A stretch of 64,000 nucleotides of DNA from Goekera deserti (GCF_010685995.1 NZ_JAAGWK010000021.1:168702-232701); one strand, 5' to 3'. Shown: positions 1-9,475, counted from the stretch's first letter. Notes: a model not told the origin generated them from the letters alone. Numbers and translations: made by a program.

Positions 1-224
1 TGCCCGGTCAGGGTGAGCACGGTGCCCTCGGCGTAGGGGGCGGTGAGCACGAAGTCCGCGCCGCCCTCCTGGAAGTCGCGGTACAGCAGCCCGGCGAGCA
101 CCTCGGCCTCCTGGGAGGTGATGGCGTCGCCGGGGGTGCGCTCGGCCGCCCCGTCGTCGCTGCACCCGGCCAGCAGGGCCAGCACCAGCCCGAGGGCAAC
201 GAGGAGACGGCGGGCCGCTGGCAT
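1..224 (-). CDS. Lipoprotein, 3' part cut off by the window edge
   Basis: 74 codons are visible, read from ATG at 224 to the left edge. Residues 1-21 form a lipoprotein signal peptide: an Arg pair (5-6), a Leu/Val/Ala-rich core and the lipobox L18-A19-G20-C21, so the mature protein should be lipid-anchored on the outer face of the membrane. The visible mature part is acidic and not recognised; it could be a solute-binding or conserved hypothetical lipoprotein. A TACGCT hexamer (231-236) ends 6 nt before the ATG, suggesting a leaderless transcript. It follows ino1 on the same strand but is separated from it by strong palindromes. Confidence 0.75.
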   Translation of the reverse strand, partial: MPAARRLLVALGLVLALLAGCSDDGAAERTPGDAITSQEAEVLAGLLYRDFQEGGADFVLTAPYAEGTVLTLTG

Positions 225-281
225 GGCACCAGCGTAGGAGAAGCCCCCGTCGTCCCCCCGCCTGTCGCCTGCCGCCCCCCA

Positions 282-316
282 CCGACCCGACCCGACCCGA
301 CCCGACCCGACCCGAC
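282..316. repeat. Seven tandem copies of CCGAC
   Basis: A pure 5-bp tandem repeat, seven units, lies between the lipoprotein start and the palindromes downstream of ino1. It is non-coding and could vary in copy number between strains. Confidence 0.8.
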
Positions 317-323
317 CCTCGCG

Positions 324-362
324 TTCTGTACAGAAAGCGCTGCGCTTTCTGTACAGAAAGCG
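324..362. terminator. Paired TTCTGTACAGAA palindromes, hairpin downstream of ino1
   Basis: Two copies of the 12-bp palindrome TTCTGTACAGAA (324-335 and 347-358) lie 23 bp apart. Together they form a perfect 17-bp inverted repeat (324-340 with 342-358) around a single T, and the right copy extends to the 20-bp palindrome CGCTTTCTGTACAGAAAGCG (343-362). The place, 45 nt past the ino1 stop and 100 nt before the next start on the same strand, fits a terminator. The two-site symmetry would also fit a binding site for a dimeric regulator. Confidence 0.5.
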
Positions 363-406
363 GAGGGGCAGGAACGCGGGGCGGGGCGGGGTCGGAGGTG
401 AGGGCC

Positions 407-1486
407 TCAGCGCTCGGCGTCGCCCCGGATGAAGGCCTCGACCGCGTCCCGGGCCTGGCTGTCGTCGTACTGCTCCGGCGGGCTCTTCATGAAGTACGAG
501 GACGCCGACAGGATCGGCCCGCCGATGCCGCGGTCCTTGGCGATCTTGGCGGCGCGGACGGCGTCGATGATGATGCCGGCCGAGTTCGGGGAGTCCCAGA
601 CCTCCAGCTTGTACTCCAGGCTCAGCGGCACGTCGCCGAAGGCGCGGCCCTCCAGGCGCACGTAGGCCCACTTGCGGTCCGAGAGCCACGGCACGTGGTC
701 CGACGGGCCGATGTGCACGTTGCCCACGCCCATGTCCCGGTCGACCTGGCTGGTGACCGACTGCGTCTTGGAGATCTTCTTGGACTCCAGGCGCTCGCGC
801 TCGAGCATGTTCTTGAAGTCCATGTTGCCGCCGACGTTGAGCTGCATGGTGCGGTCCAGCCGCACGCCGCGGTCCTCGAACAGCTTGGCGAGCACGCGGT
901 GGGTGATGGTGGCACCGACCTGGCTCTTGATGTCGTCGCCGATGATCGGCACGCCGGCGGCGGTGAACTTGTCCGCCCAGGCCTTGGTGCCGGCGATGAA
1001 CACCGGCAGCGCGTTGACGAAGGCGACGTCCGCGTCGATGGCGGCCTGGGCGTAGAACTCGGCGGCCTGCTGCGAGCCGACGGGCAGGTAGCAGACGAGG
1101 ACGTCGGCGCCGGACTCGCGCAGCGCGGTGACCATGTCCACCGGCTGCTCGTCGGACTCCTCGACGATCTCGCGGTAGTACTTGCCGAGCCCGTCCAGGG
1201 TGGTGCCGCGCTGCACGGTCACGCCCAGCGGTGGGACGTCGGCGATCTTGATGGTGTTGTTCTCGCTGGCGACGATCGCCTCGGACAGGTCGCGCCCGAC
1301 CTTCTTGGCGTCGACGTCGAACGCGGCGACGAACTGGACGTCGGAGACGTGGTAGTCGCCGAAGCGCACGTGCATCAGCCCGGGGACCGACTGCGTGTCG
1401 TCGGCGTCCCGGTAGTACTCGACGCCCTGGACCAGCGACGCGGCGCAGTTGCCGACGCCGACGATGGCGACCTTGACCGATGGCAT
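407..1486 (-). CDS. ino1: Inositol-3-phosphate synthase
   Basis: 359-residue actinobacterial myo-inositol-1-phosphate synthase, converting glucose 6-phosphate to inositol 3-phosphate, the first step towards phosphatidylinositol, mycothiol and related lipids. The N-terminus carries the NAD-binding loop GVGNCAAS (about residues 10-17), and the length matches the short actinobacterial form rather than the longer eukaryotic one. ATG at 1486 is preceded by AGAGGAGA, a good ribosome site. It lies 28 nt downstream of a padR gene on the same strand, as in mycobacteria (Rv0047c-Rv0046c), so the two are probably co-transcribed and PadR may control inositol synthesis. Confidence 0.95.
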   Translation of the reverse strand: MPSVKVAIVGVGNCAASLVQGVEYYRDADDTQSVPGLMHVRFGDYHVSDVQFVAAFDVDAKKVGRDLSEAIVASENNTIKIADVPPLGVTVQRGTTLDGLGKYYREIVEESDEQPVDMVTALRESGADVLVCYLPVGSQQAAEFYAQAAIDADVAFVNALPVFIAGTKAWADKFTAAGVPIIGDDIKSQVGATITHRVLAKLFEDRGVRLDRTMQLNVGGNMDFKNMLERERLESKKISKTQSVTSQVDRDMGVGNVHIGPSDHVPWLSDRKWAYVRLEGRAFGDVPLSLEYKLEVWDSPNSAGIIIDAVRAAKIAKDRGIGGPILSASSYFMKSPPEQYDDSQARDAVEAFIRGDAER

Positions 1487-1514
1487 GGGGTTTCTCCTCT
1501 GGGGTGGGGGTGGG

Positions 1515-2084
1515 TCAGTTCGGGGGGTCGGGCGGCGGGTTGCGTTCGCGGTCGATCAGCTCGGCCAGCCAGCGCACCTCGCGGTCCACCGACTCCAGCC
1601 CGTGCCGCTGCAGCTCGAGGGTGTAGCGGTCCATCCGCTCCCGGGTGCGGGCGAGGGTGGCGCGCATGCCGTCGCGCTGCTGCTCGACCAGGCGGCGGCG
1701 GCCCTCGAGGATCCGCAGCCGGACGTCGGCGGCGGTGTGCGCGAAGTTGGCGAGGTGCACGCTGAACTGGCCGGCGTCGTCGTAGGCGTCCGGGCCGGCC
1801 TCGCTGACGAGCTGGGCGAACCGCTCCCGCCCCTGGGGGGTGATGGTGTAGACGATCTTGCCGCGACGGCCGGTCAGCGGCGGGGCGCCCGCGGGCAGCA
1901 GCGTGTGCAGGTCGCGGTCGTCGGCGGCGATCAGCCCGGCGCCCTGCATCCGCTTGAGGGCCGGGTACAGCGATCCGAAGGAGATGCTGCGCCGCCCGCC
2001 GAGCACGGTGGCGAGCTCCTTGCGCAGCTCGTAGCCGTGCACGGGCGCCTGCTGGAGCAGGCCGAGGATCGCGAACTCGAGCAC
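1515..2084 (-). CDS. PadR family transcriptional regulator
   Basis: 189 residues. A winged-helix PadR domain at the start ([20 protein letters not shown]...) is followed by the typical C-terminal helical dimerisation region from about residue 95. I chose GTG at 2084 because GGAGGGAGG lies just upstream and the PadR fold starts immediately; the frame stays open further upstream but runs through the operator. A near-palindromic operator lies 17-45 nt upstream, so autoregulation is likely. The gene precedes ino1 and is the counterpart of Rv0047c. The ligand is unknown. Confidence 0.9.
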   Translation of the reverse strand: MLEFAILGLLQQAPVHGYELRKELATVLGGRRSISFGSLYPALKRMQGAGLIAADDRDLHTLLPAGAPPLTGRRGKIVYTITPQGRERFAQLVSEAGPDAYDDAGQFSVHLANFAHTAADVRLRILEGRRRLVEQQRDGMRATLARTRERMDRYTLELQRHGLESVDREVRWLAELIDRERNPPPDPPN

Positions 2085-2101
2085 CCGGCCTCCCTCCGAC
2101 C

Positions 2102-2129
2102 ATCGTGACGATGTATCGGGACGATACAT
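2102..2129. promoter_or_regulatory. PadR-type operator
   Basis: ATGTATCGGGACGATACAT (2111-2129) is an inverted repeat with 8-bp arms and 3-bp spacer. It is joined on the left by ATCGTGACGAT (2102-2112), a second copy of the inner half-site pair. It has the ATGT...ACAT ends known from PadR operators and lies directly upstream of padR, so it is probably its own binding site. Confidence 0.6.
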
Positions 2130-2149
2130 GCAGGACCCTGTCCTCCTCC

Positions 2150-2215
2150 CGCCTCGCAGGCTCGGCGTGAGCCTCTGAACGGGGCCGCGAGGGCGTCGGA
2201 CCCCTCGTCCGGAGG
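2150..2215. repeat. Diverged copy of the C-rich intergenic element (family 2)
   Basis: The stretch with CTCGCAGGCTCGG followed by GGGGCCG and GCGTCGGACCCC shares these blocks, in order, with the segment after rplI (9476-9560), and the first block with the segment after hmgL (58533-58588). It lies between the divergent padR and DUF5318 genes. Homology is judged by eye. Confidence 0.4.
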
Positions 2216-2240
2216 GTGCCCGCTGCGTAGGATCGAGCCC

Positions 2241-2663
2241 GTGACCGGGCGCCGATCGGTGGTGGACCACTCGTTGCAACGGCGTGCCGTGCTCGCCGCC
2301 GTCCACTCCGGACGCACCGCGCGGGACGAGGTGTGCGACGCGGGCCCCTACCTGACCCGGGCGGCCGAGTTCCACGGTGAGCCGCTCGACGTCCCCTGCC
2401 CGGTCTGTGGCCGGCAGCGGCTCACCCGGGTCAACTACGTCTACGGTGAGGCACTGGGCCTGACGGCCGGCCAGGCGAAGACGTCCGCCGAGCTGGTCCG
2501 GATGGACGCAGCGCAGGAGGAGTTCTCCGTCTACGCCGTCCAGGTCTGCCGCAGCTGCGGCTGGAACCACCTGGACCAGTCCTACCTGCTGGGGGCCGAG
2601 CCGGTCCCGGGGCAGGAACGCCGCCGGAACCGGCGCCGCACCGCCACCGAGCAGCACCGGTAG
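2241..2663 (+). CDS. DUF5318 zinc-ribbon protein (Rv0049-like)
   Basis: 140 residues, cytoplasmic, with two CxxC pairs (C53/C56 in CPVC, C103/C106 in CRSC) that should form one zinc site, the mark of DUF5318. Its function is unknown. Its place between padR-ino1 and the class A PBP is conserved with M. tuberculosis Rv0049-Rv0050, so a link to cell envelope growth is plausible but unproven. The GTG start has no clear ribosome site; a TAGGAT hexamer (2228-2233) ends 7 nt before it, so the mRNA is probably leaderless. Confidence 0.85.
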   Translation: MTGRRSVVDHSLQRRAVLAAVHSGRTARDEVCDAGPYLTRAAEFHGEPLDVPCPVCGRQRLTRVNYVYGEALGLTAGQAKTSAELVRMDAAQEEFSVYAVQVCRSCGWNHLDQSYLLGAEPVPGQERRRNRRRTATEQHR

Positions 2664-2852
2664 GGGTCCGGCTCCTGCCCGGACACCGGCCACGGCTGCC
2701 GTCCGCCGTGACGGTCGTCGCCGGGCTGGCGGGCGGGCCTTCCCCCCGACTCACAGCCCCAGACAGCATCCTGTGCTGGGACCATCGGGCCGCAGTCCGC
2801 GTCCCGCCCACCTGACCGTCCAGCGCACCGACCGAGGAAAGGGGCCACCGCC

Positions 2853-5354
2853 GTGCCTCCCCACGACGAGACCTCCCCCGTCGGATCGCGTTCCGGCTCG
2901 GTCCGGCGTCCCCCGCCGGACCGGTCCCGCCCGACCGGCGGCGGCGGTGGCCGGTCATCCGGTGGCCGGCCGTCCTCCGGTGGCCGGTCGTCCTCGGGTG
3001 GTCGGCCGTCCGGTGGTCGCCCCGCGGCGAGCGGTCGCGGTGGCGGCCGGGCGCGGACGACGGCCACGCGCACGGGCACCCGTCCGGCCGGGGCGCGCAA
3101 GAAGAAGCGGCCCCGCACCCGCAAGCAGCGCTGGATGCGCCGGTTCAAGTTCCTGCTCGGCGGCGTCGCCGGGCTGTTCGTGCTGTTCGCGGTGTTCATC
3201 GGCGTCGTCTACGCCACCACCGAGGTGCCGTCGCTCAGCTCGCTGCAGACCAACCAGTCCTCGATCATCTACTACTCCGACGGCACCACCGAGATGGACC
3301 GGCTGGGCACGGAGAACCGCACCAACGTCACGATCGACCAGATCTCCGAGCCGGCCAAGTACGCCGTGCTGGCCGCGGAGAACCGCAGCTTCTACACCGA
3401 CCCGGGCATCTCGTTCACCGGGATCGTGCGTGCCGCGTGGAACAACGTCACCGGTGGCTCGACGCAGGGCGGGTCGACGATCACCCAGCAGTACGTGGGC
3501 CTGTCCTTCCTGGACAACACCACCAGCTACTCGGGCAAGTTCAAGGAGATCTTCCTGGCGGTGAAGCTGGACAACACCGTCTCCAAGGACGAGATCCTGC
3601 AGAACTACCTGAACACGATCTACTACGGGCGCGGCGCGTACGGCATCGAGGCCGCGGCGAACACCTACTTCGGGGTGCCGGCATCCCAGCTGACCGCGGA
3701 GCAGGGGGCGGTGCTGGCCGTGCTCATCCGCAACCCGACGTTCTACGACCCGGAGAGCAACCCCGAGGGCGCGCAGGACCGCTGGGGCCTGGTGCTCGAC
3801 GGCATGCAGGGCGAGGGCTGGCTGACCGCCGAGCAGCGTGCGGCGGCGGTGTACCCGCAGGTCATGCCCCGGGTGACGAGCACGTTGGGCACCCTGCCCG
3901 AGGGCCCGGAGGGCCTGATCGTCACCCAGGTCCAGGACGAGCTGGCGGACGTCTACGGGTACGAGCGGGACGAGCAGCAGACCGGCGGTCTGCGGATCAC
4001 CACGACCATCGACAAGCCCAAGCAGGACGCCGCGGTCGCGGCCGTGGCCGACGTCATGGAGGCAGACGCCAGCAACGGCGGGGACACCGAGCTGCGCCAG
4101 GCACTGGTCGCGGTCGACCCGCGCACCGGTGGGGTGCTGGCCTACTACGGCGGTTCCCTGGGCACCGGCACCGACTACGCGCAGGCGCAACGCGCCCCCG
4201 GCTCGTCGATGAAGCCCTACACCCTGGCGGCCGCGCTGGAGGAGGGGATCAGCGTCAACGCCCGGCGGGACGGCAGCTCGCCGCAGACCTTCCCGGACCG
4301 CACCCAGCCGGTGCGCAACTCCGGGAACGCGCAGTGCGCCTCGTGCACGCTGGTGCAGGCGATCACCCGCTCGCTGAACACCACCTTCTACGGCCTGGCC
4401 TACGAGGTCACCCCGGAGAAGGTGCGCGACGTCGCGCTGGCCGCCACCGGCATGCCCGACATCTGGCCCAGCGGCTACCTCAACGGTCAGCGGACCCTGT
4501 CCGTCCCGACCGACCCTTCCCTTCCCCCGTCCCCGCAGACGCAGTCGGCCGGCGCGGCCATCGGCATCGGTGAGTACGCCATGCGCCCGATCGACCAGGC
4601 CGCCGGCTTCGCCACCTTCGCCAACGGCGGCCTGCGGCACGCCACCCACTTCGTCGCCCGCGTCACCGACACCACCGGTGCCGTGCGGGTCGACAACACC
4701 ACCGGCGACGAAGGCACCCAGGCCGTGCCGGCCGACGTCGCCAACGACGTCACCTTCGCCCTGGAGGGCGTCGCGTCCTACTCCAAGCGGGCCCTGGACG
4801 GCGCGCGGCCGGTGGCCAGCAAGACCGGCACCCAGGGGCTCAACGCGCAGGACAACTCCGACGCCTGGATGGTCGGCTACACCCCGTCGATCTCCACCGC
4901 GGTGTGGATGGGCAAGGACAACACCAACGACCCGATCGTCAACGCCAACGGCGGGATCATCTTCGGGTCCGGGCTGCCCGGTGCCATCTGGCAGGAGTTC
5001 ATGGACACCGTCCTGGACGGGACGCCCGAGGAGCCGCTGCCCACCAAGGCGCTGATCCGGGGCGACACCGGCCGGGGCGTGCCGGAGGCCACCACGGCGC
5101 CGCAGACCACGCAGCCGCGGGCCACCACCCAGGCGCCGGCACCCACGACCGACGCCCCGGCGCCCACCGCGGAGTCCGAGCCCACGGCGACGGCGACCAC
5201 CGAGGCGCCGCCGCCCACGGTCGCAACGCCGACGACAACGGTGCCGCCGCCCGCGCAGCCGTCGGTGCCCGTCGCCCCGGGGGTGCCGCCCACGCAGCCC
5301 GGTACACCGCCGGGGCAGGGCCTGCCCGCCCCGCCGACCCAGCCCGACCGCTGA
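2853..5354 (+). CDS. ponA1: Class A penicillin-binding protein (transglycosylase/transpeptidase)
   Basis: 833 residues. A Gly/Ser/Pro/Arg-rich cytoplasmic tail (1-95) precedes one membrane helix (about 99-121). The GT51 glycosyltransferase domain follows, with ENRSFYTDPG in place of the usual EDxxFxxHxG (the catalytic Glu is kept) and QGGSTITQQYV. The transpeptidase domain has S451-S-M-K454, S507-L-N509 and K657-T-G. A Pro/Thr-rich C-terminal tail (about 735-833) resembles the PonA1 tail. It polymerises and cross-links peptidoglycan outside the membrane. GTG at 2853 follows GAGGAAAGGGG. It matches Rv0050 in position; DUF2029 follows after 17 nt, probably in one operon. Confidence 0.93.
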   Translation: MPPHDETSPVGSRSGSVRRPPPDRSRPTGGGGGRSSGGRPSSGGRSSSGGRPSGGRPAASGRGGGRARTTATRTGTRPAGARKKKRPRTRKQRWMRRFKFLLGGVAGLFVLFAVFIGVVYATTEVPSLSSLQTNQSSIIYYSDGTTEMDRLGTENRTNVTIDQISEPAKYAVLAAENRSFYTDPGISFTGIVRAAWNNVTGGSTQGGSTITQQYVGLSFLDNTTSYSGKFKEIFLAVKLDNTVSKDEILQNYLNTIYYGRGAYGIEAAANTYFGVPASQLTAEQGAVLAVLIRNPTFYDPESNPEGAQDRWGLVLDGMQGEGWLTAEQRAAAVYPQVMPRVTSTLGTLPEGPEGLIVTQVQDELADVYGYERDEQQTGGLRITTTIDKPKQDAAVAAVADVMEADASNGGDTELRQALVAVDPRTGGVLAYYGGSLGTGTDYAQAQRAPGSSMKPYTLAAALEEGISVNARRDGSSPQTFPDRTQPVRNSGNAQCASCTLVQAITRSLNTTFYGLAYEVTPEKVRDVALAATGMPDIWPSGYLNGQRTLSVPTDPSLPPSPQTQSAGAAIGIGEYAMRPIDQAAGFATFANGGLRHATHFVARVTDTTGAVRVDNTTGDEGTQAVPADVANDVTFALEGVASYSKRALDGARPVASKTGTQGLNAQDNSDAWMVGYTPSISTAVWMGKDNTNDPIVNANGGIIFGSGLPGAIWQEFMDTVLDGTPEEPLPTKALIRGDTGRGVPEATTAPQTTQPRATTQAPAPTTDAPAPTAESEPTATATTEAPPPTVATPTTTVPPPAQPSVPVAPGVPPTQPGTPPGQGLPAPPTQPDR

Positions 5355-5371
5355 GCCCGGCAGACCCGGGC

Positions 5372-6883
5372 GTGAGCGCGACGCACCCGGCACCCGGGCA
5401 GCCGGCACCCACCGACCGCGCGGCACCGGACCTGCCCGACCGGGTGGTGCCGAGCTGGAGCGACCGGGTCGTCGCCCAGGCCAGCGAGGCGTTCGGTGGC
5501 CCCTGGGGCCGGCACGCCGTCACCGGCCGGGCCCTGTTCTGGACGCCGCTGCGGATCTGCCTGCTGTTCACCGTGGCGGTGCTGGCGCTGGCCTGGGCCA
5601 AGCAGGACCCGTGCGCCGACGGGAACTGGACGGGGTCCAAGCAGTACACGCACTTCTGCTACTCCGACACCGTCCCGCTGTTCGGGCTGCGCGGGCTGGC
5701 CGACGGCTCGGTGCCCTACCTGGACTCCCCGCTGGAGTACCCGGTGCTCACCGGCGGGTTCATGTGGGTCGCGGCCTGGGTCGCCCGGGGCTACGACCAG
5801 CTGACCCAGTCGGTGGGCGTGCTGCCGGCCGTGGTGCCGGTGCAGAGCTACTACGTGGTCACCTGCCTGCTGCTCTCGGTGTGCGCGCTGCTCACCACCC
5901 GGGCGGTGCTCGGGCTGGCCGGCCGCCGCCCGTGGGACGCGGCGATGGTCGGGCTGTCCCCGCTGCTGTTCGTGCACGCCTTCACCAACTGGGACCTGTT
6001 CGCGGTGGCGCTGTCCACCCTGGGGCTGTGGGCGTGGGCCCGCCGGCGCCCGGCGCTGGCCGGCGTGCTGATCGGCCTCGGGGTCGCCGCGAAGCTCTAC
6101 CCGGTGCTGCTGCTCGGCGTCCTGCTGGTGCTGTGCCTGCGGGCCGGGATGCTGCGTGCCTGGGCCACCGCGGCGGCCGGCGCCGCCGTCGCCTGGCTGG
6201 CGGTCAACGTGCCGATCGCCGTGCTGGCCCGGGAGAACTGGCTGGAGTTCTTCACCCTCAACAGCAGCCGGCCGGCCGACCCGGACACCATCTGGAACCT
6301 GGCGCTGACGGCCACCGACAACCGGCTCTTCGACGGCCCGCTCGCGCCCGGGCAGACGCCGTCCGAGCTCAACGCGGTGATCGCCGTCGGGCTGGTGCTG
6401 CTGGCCGCCGCCGTCGGCTGGCTCGCGCTCGCTGCACCCGTGCGGCCGCGGGTGGCCCAGCTGGCCTTCCTGCTGGTCGCCGGGTTCCTGCTGGTCAACA
6501 AGGTGTGGAGCCCGCAGTACTCGCTGTGGCTGCTGCCGCTGGCCGTGCTCGCCCGGCCCAGCTGGCGGGCGCTGCTGCTCTGGCAGGCCACCGAGGCGCT
6601 GCTGTGGGTGCCGCGGCTGCTCTGGTACCTGGGCACCGACAACAAGGGCGTCGACGTCGGCTGGTTCTTCCTCGCCGTCGGCATCCGGGACGTCGCCGTC
6701 CTGGTGCTGGTGGCCCTCGTCGTGCGGGACGTGTGGGACCCTGCTCGCGACCTGGTGCGGCGCAGCTGGCCCGGCACCGACGACCCCGCCGGCGGCGTGC
6801 TGGACGGCGCCGCCGACCGGTTCACCCTGCGCCGGCGCCCCCAGGTGGACCCGACCCCGCCCAGCATTGATCAGCTGAGCTGA
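5372..6883 (+). CDS. DUF2029 polyprenyl-phosphate-dependent mannosyltransferase, membrane
   Basis: 503 residues with about 10-12 hydrophobic helices from residue 50 on, GT-C type, like Rv0051. Early in the protein lies the conserved stretch [14 protein letters not shown], typical of the DUF2029/GT87 family, which moves mannose from polyprenyl phosphate to lipoglycans. GTG at 5372 is 17 nt after the PBP stop. The last codons (IDQLS and stop) lie inside the 82-bp palindromic element that starts at 6868, so the extreme C-terminus is made of repeat sequence. The exact acceptor is not predictable. Confidence 0.85.
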   Translation: MSATHPAPGQPAPTDRAAPDLPDRVVPSWSDRVVAQASEAFGGPWGRHAVTGRALFWTPLRICLLFTVAVLALAWAKQDPCADGNWTGSKQYTHFCYSDTVPLFGLRGLADGSVPYLDSPLEYPVLTGGFMWVAAWVARGYDQLTQSVGVLPAVVPVQSYYVVTCLLLSVCALLTTRAVLGLAGRRPWDAAMVGLSPLLFVHAFTNWDLFAVALSTLGLWAWARRRPALAGVLIGLGVAAKLYPVLLLGVLLVLCLRAGMLRAWATAAAGAAVAWLAVNVPIAVLARENWLEFFTLNSSRPADPDTIWNLALTATDNRLFDGPLAPGQTPSELNAVIAVGLVLLAAAVGWLALAAPVRPRVAQLAFLLVAGFLLVNKVWSPQYSLWLLPLAVLARPSWRALLLWQATEALLWVPRLLWYLGTDNKGVDVGWFFLAVGIRDVAVLVLVALVVRDVWDPARDLVRRSWPGTDDPAGGVLDGAADRFTLRRRPQVDPTPPSIDQLS

Positions 6884-6949
6884 TCACCGTCCGTCCTGGC
6901 TCACCAACGCTGGTGAGCTCGGCGGGAGTTGGATCAGCTCAGCTGATCA
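6868..6949. repeat. 82-bp palindromic intergenic element, copy 1
   Basis: Order: TGATCAGCTGAGCTGATCA (6868-6886), a central hairpin GCTCACCA-ACGC-TGGTGAGC (6899-6918), then GATCAGCTCAGCTGATCA (6932-6949). It occupies the whole gap between two convergent genes and supplies the stop codon of both (TGA at 6881-6883 on plus, TCA at 6947-6949 for minus). It aligns without gaps to the 82-bp copy at 45023-45104. Likely a bidirectional terminator or small mobile repeat. Confidence 0.85.
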
Positions 6950-7765
6950 CCGTACGGGCAGCGCCGAGCGCAGCAGCTCGATCTCCGCGGCGTGCGAGGC
7001 GGCGTCGCCCGGGGTCTCCAGCACCACCGGGCAGCCGGCGTCGGCGGCCACCTGCAGCAGCAGCTCGGTCGGGATCTCCCCGCCGGACAGCGGTGCGTGC
7101 CGGTCGCGGCCGGAGCCGGCGGGGTCGCGGCTGTTGTTCAGGTGCACCAGGTCTATCCGGCCGGTGACCGCCCGCACGTCCTCGACCGCGGTGGCCAGGT
7201 CCCAGCCGGCGGCCCAGGCGTGGCAGGTGTCCAGCACGAAGCCGGCACCGAACTCGCCGACCGCGTCCCACAGCCGGGCCAGCGCGTCCAGCTCGCGGGC
7301 CATCGCCTTGTCCCCGCCGGCGGTGTTCTCGATCAGCACCGGCAGGCCGAAACCGCCGTCGTCGGCCTGGCGGGCGAAGGTCTTGCGCCAGTTGTCCACC
7401 CCGGCCGCCGGGTCGTCCTTGGCCAGCACGTGCCCGCCGTGCACCACCATGCCCCGGGCGCCGACCGCCACCGACGCGGCCGCGTGCTGGGCCAGCTGCT
7501 TGCGGCTGGGGATCCGGATGCGGTTGTTCGTCGACGCCACGTTCAGCACGTACGGCGCGTGCACGAACACCGCGACGTCGCCGGTGCGCAGGTCGGTCTC
7601 GTCCGGCCGCGGGAGCGGTGCCTTCCAACCCTGCGGGTCGGCGAGGAACACCTGGACGGCGTCGGCCCGCACCTCCGCCGCGCGGGCCAGGGGGCCGCCG
7701 TCGAGCAGCTCGTTGTCGTCGGTGAGGCCGGGGCCGACGTGGACGCCGATCGGGTGTGCAGACAC
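6947..7765 (-). CDS. Endonuclease IV-like TIM-barrel protein
   Basis: 272 residues of the AP endonuclease family 2 / xylose isomerase-like TIM barrel. Metal-ligand motifs appear in the right order: [10 protein letters not shown], the Glu in [34 protein letters not shown] and LETPG near the end. This is close to endonuclease IV (Nfo), which cuts DNA at abasic sites using three zinc ions. GTG at 7765 is chosen because TAGGGT (7773-7778) ends 7 nt upstream, fitting a leaderless start. It lies inside an otherwise mycobacteria-like block, convergent with the mannosyltransferase gene; its stop codon is in the 82-bp element. Confidence 0.85.
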   Translation of the reverse strand: MSAHPIGVHVGPGLTDDNELLDGGPLARAAEVRADAVQVFLADPQGWKAPLPRPDETDLRTGDVAVFVHAPYVLNVASTNNRIRIPSRKQLAQHAAASVAVGARGMVVHGGHVLAKDDPAAGVDNWRKTFARQADDGGFGLPVLIENTAGGDKAMARELDALARLWDAVGEFGAGFVLDTCHAWAAGWDLATAVEDVRAVTGRIDLVHLNNSRDPAGSGRDRHAPLSGGEIPTELLLQVAADAGCPVVLETPGDAASHAAEIELLRSALPVR

Positions 7766-7946
7766 GTCCGCGACCCTAGGCCGGTGCACCGGCAGCGGGG
7801 CTGTGGACGACCGGTCCGCTCCTCTCCCGACGGCTGGTAACCTGCTCGGAGCGCGTCCTGGCTCCTGCCCGGGCGCGCGACGCGTGTACAGCCCTCCTGT
7901 CGCAGATCGACTGCGGCCGCTGAGACCAGAGGAGGTGGGGTTCTCC

Positions 7947-8237
7947 GTGCGTCACTACGAACTGATGATCATCCTCGACCCCGAGCTCGAGGAGCGCACC
8001 ATCGCTCCCAGCCTGGACAGGTTCCTGACCGTCATCACCAACTCCGGCGGCACCGTCGGCAAGGTGGACGTGTGGGGCCGTCGCCGGATGTCGTTCGAGA
8101 TCAAGAAGAACGTCGAGGGCATCTACGCCGTCATCGACATCGACGCCACTCCCGCTGCGGTCATCGAGCTGGACCGTCAGCTGAACCTCAACGAGTCCAT
8201 CCTGCGCACCAAGCTGATGCGGCCCGAGGTCCACTGA
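7947..8237 (+). CDS. rpsF: 30S ribosomal protein S6
   Basis: 96 residues ([17 protein letters not shown]...), typical length for bS6, which pairs with bS18 on the 30S platform. GTG at 7947 follows AGAGGAGGTGGGG, a strong ribosome site. First gene of rpsF-ssb-rpsR-rplI. The leader from about 7838 is over 100 nt long, with TAACCT (about 7838) as a possible -10. The block matches Rv0053-Rv0056. Confidence 0.97.
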   Translation: MRHYELMIILDPELEERTIAPSLDRFLTVITNSGGTVGKVDVWGRRRMSFEIKKNVEGIYAVIDIDATPAAVIELDRQLNLNESILRTKLMRPEVH

Positions 8238-8239
8238 CC

Positions 8240-8740
8240 ATGGCCGGCGAGACCATCATCACCGTCATCGGCAACCTGACTGCCGACCCGGAGTTGCGGT
8301 TCACGCCGTCCGGCGCAGCCGTCGCGAACTTCACCATCGCCTCGACGCCGCGGACGTTCGACCGCCAGTCGTCGGAGTGGAAGGACGGCGAGGCCCTGTT
8401 CCTCCGCTGCAACGTCTGGCGCCAGGCGGCCGAGAACGTCGCCGAGTCGCTCACCCGCGGATCGCGGGTCATCGTCTCGGGGCGCCTCAAGCAGCGTTCG
8501 TTCGAGACGAAGGAAGGCGAGAAGCGCACCGTCGTCGAGCTCGAGGTCGACGAGGTCGGCCCCTCGCTGCGCTACGCCACCGCGAAGGTCACCAAGGCCA
8601 ACCGCGGTGACGGCGGCGGCGGTGGTGGCGGCTTCGGCGGCTCCTCCGGTGGCGGCTTCGGCTCCTCCGGTGGCGGTGGCGGCGGGTCCAGCGACCCGTG
8701 GTCCACGCCCGCGCCGTCGTCCGACGAGCCTCCTTTTTGA
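8240..8740 (+). CDS. ssb: Single-stranded DNA-binding protein
   Basis: 166 residues: an OB fold (about 1-110), a Gly-rich flexible linker (about 122-150) and the acidic tip SDEPPF, which recruits replication and repair partners. It works as a tetramer on single-stranded DNA. ATG is 2 nt after the rpsF stop, so translation is coupled. Confidence 0.97.
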   Translation: MAGETIITVIGNLTADPELRFTPSGAAVANFTIASTPRTFDRQSSEWKDGEALFLRCNVWRQAAENVAESLTRGSRVIVSGRLKQRSFETKEGEKRTVVELEVDEVGPSLRYATAKVTKANRGDGGGGGGGFGGSSGGGFGSSGGGGGGSSDPWSTPAPSSDEPPF

Positions 8741-8775
8741 TCCACTCTCCCCAGCACTGACCCAGGAGACCCCCT

Positions 8776-9012
8776 GTGCCCAAACCGCCCATCCGCAAGG
8801 TCAAGAAGAAGGTCTGCCAGTTCTGCAAGGACAAGGCGACCGGTGTCGACTACAAGGACACCACCCTGCTGCGCAAGTTCATCTCCGACCGCGGCAAGAT
8901 CCGCGCTCGCCGGGTGAGCGGCAACTGCAGCCAGCACCAGCGCGACGTCGCCGTGGCCGTGAAGAACAGCCGCGAGATGGCCCTGCTGCCCTACACGTCG
9001 ACGGCGCGCTGA
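8776..9012 (+). CDS. rpsR: 30S ribosomal protein S18, Cys-containing form
   Basis: 78 residues with KVCQFCKDK near the start and NCSQHQRD further on, giving a C-x2-C...C-x3-H zinc-binding set. This is the zinc-bearing (C+) form; zinc-limited actinobacteria often keep a second, Cys-free copy elsewhere. GTG at 8776 follows CCAGGAGACC. Confidence 0.95.
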   Translation: MPKPPIRKVKKKVCQFCKDKATGVDYKDTTLLRKFISDRGKIRARRVSGNCSQHQRDVAVAVKNSREMALLPYTSTAR

Positions 9013-9014
9013 TC

Positions 9015-9470
9015 ATGAGCGACTCACGACTCATCCTCACCGCGGAGGTCACCGGTCTCGGTTCCTCCGGCGACATCGTCGAGGTCAAGGGCGGGTACGC
9101 CCGCAACTACCTCCTGCCCCGCGGCCTGGCCATCCAGGCCACCAAGGGTGCCGAGAAGCAGATCGCGGCCCTGCGCCGCGCGCGTGCCAGCCGCGAGGCG
9201 CACACGCTCGAGGACGCCAAGGCCCTCGCCGGCTCGCTGTCGAAGCTGACCGTGACCCTGCCGGCCAAGGCCGGTCAGGGTGGTCGGCTGTTCGGCCGGA
9301 TCACCACGGCCGACGTCGTCGCCGCGGTCAGCGCCGCCGGTGGCCCCGACCTCGACCGTCGTCGGGTCGAGCTGCCGAACAGCATCAAGAGCACCGGCAC
9401 GCACACGGTGACCGTCCGGGTCCACCCGGAGGTCACCACCGAGGTCACCCTCGAGGTCGTCGCCAGCTGA
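9015..9470 (+). CDS. rplI: 50S ribosomal protein L9
   Basis: 151 residues, with the typical start LILTAEVTGLGSSGDIVEVKGGYARNYLLPRGLA (N-domain), a long helix and a C-domain. ATG is 2 nt after the rpsR stop. Last gene of the ribosomal operon, followed by a C-rich stem element. Confidence 0.97.
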   Translation: MSDSRLILTAEVTGLGSSGDIVEVKGGYARNYLLPRGLAIQATKGAEKQIAALRRARASREAHTLEDAKALAGSLSKLTVTLPAKAGQGGRLFGRITTADVVAAVSAAGGPDLDRRRVELPNSIKSTGTHTVTVRVHPEVTTEVTLEVVAS

Positions 9471-9475
9471 AGAGT

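Noticed and set aside
43..237. Plus-strand 64-codon frame and a minus-strand frame from 229 at the left edge
   Set aside because: The frame from ATG 224 has a clear lipoprotein signal; the others are shadows.
2085..2693. Long N-terminal extension of PadR on minus
   Set aside because: Runs through the operator and antisense to DUF5318; GTG 2084 has a good ribosome site.
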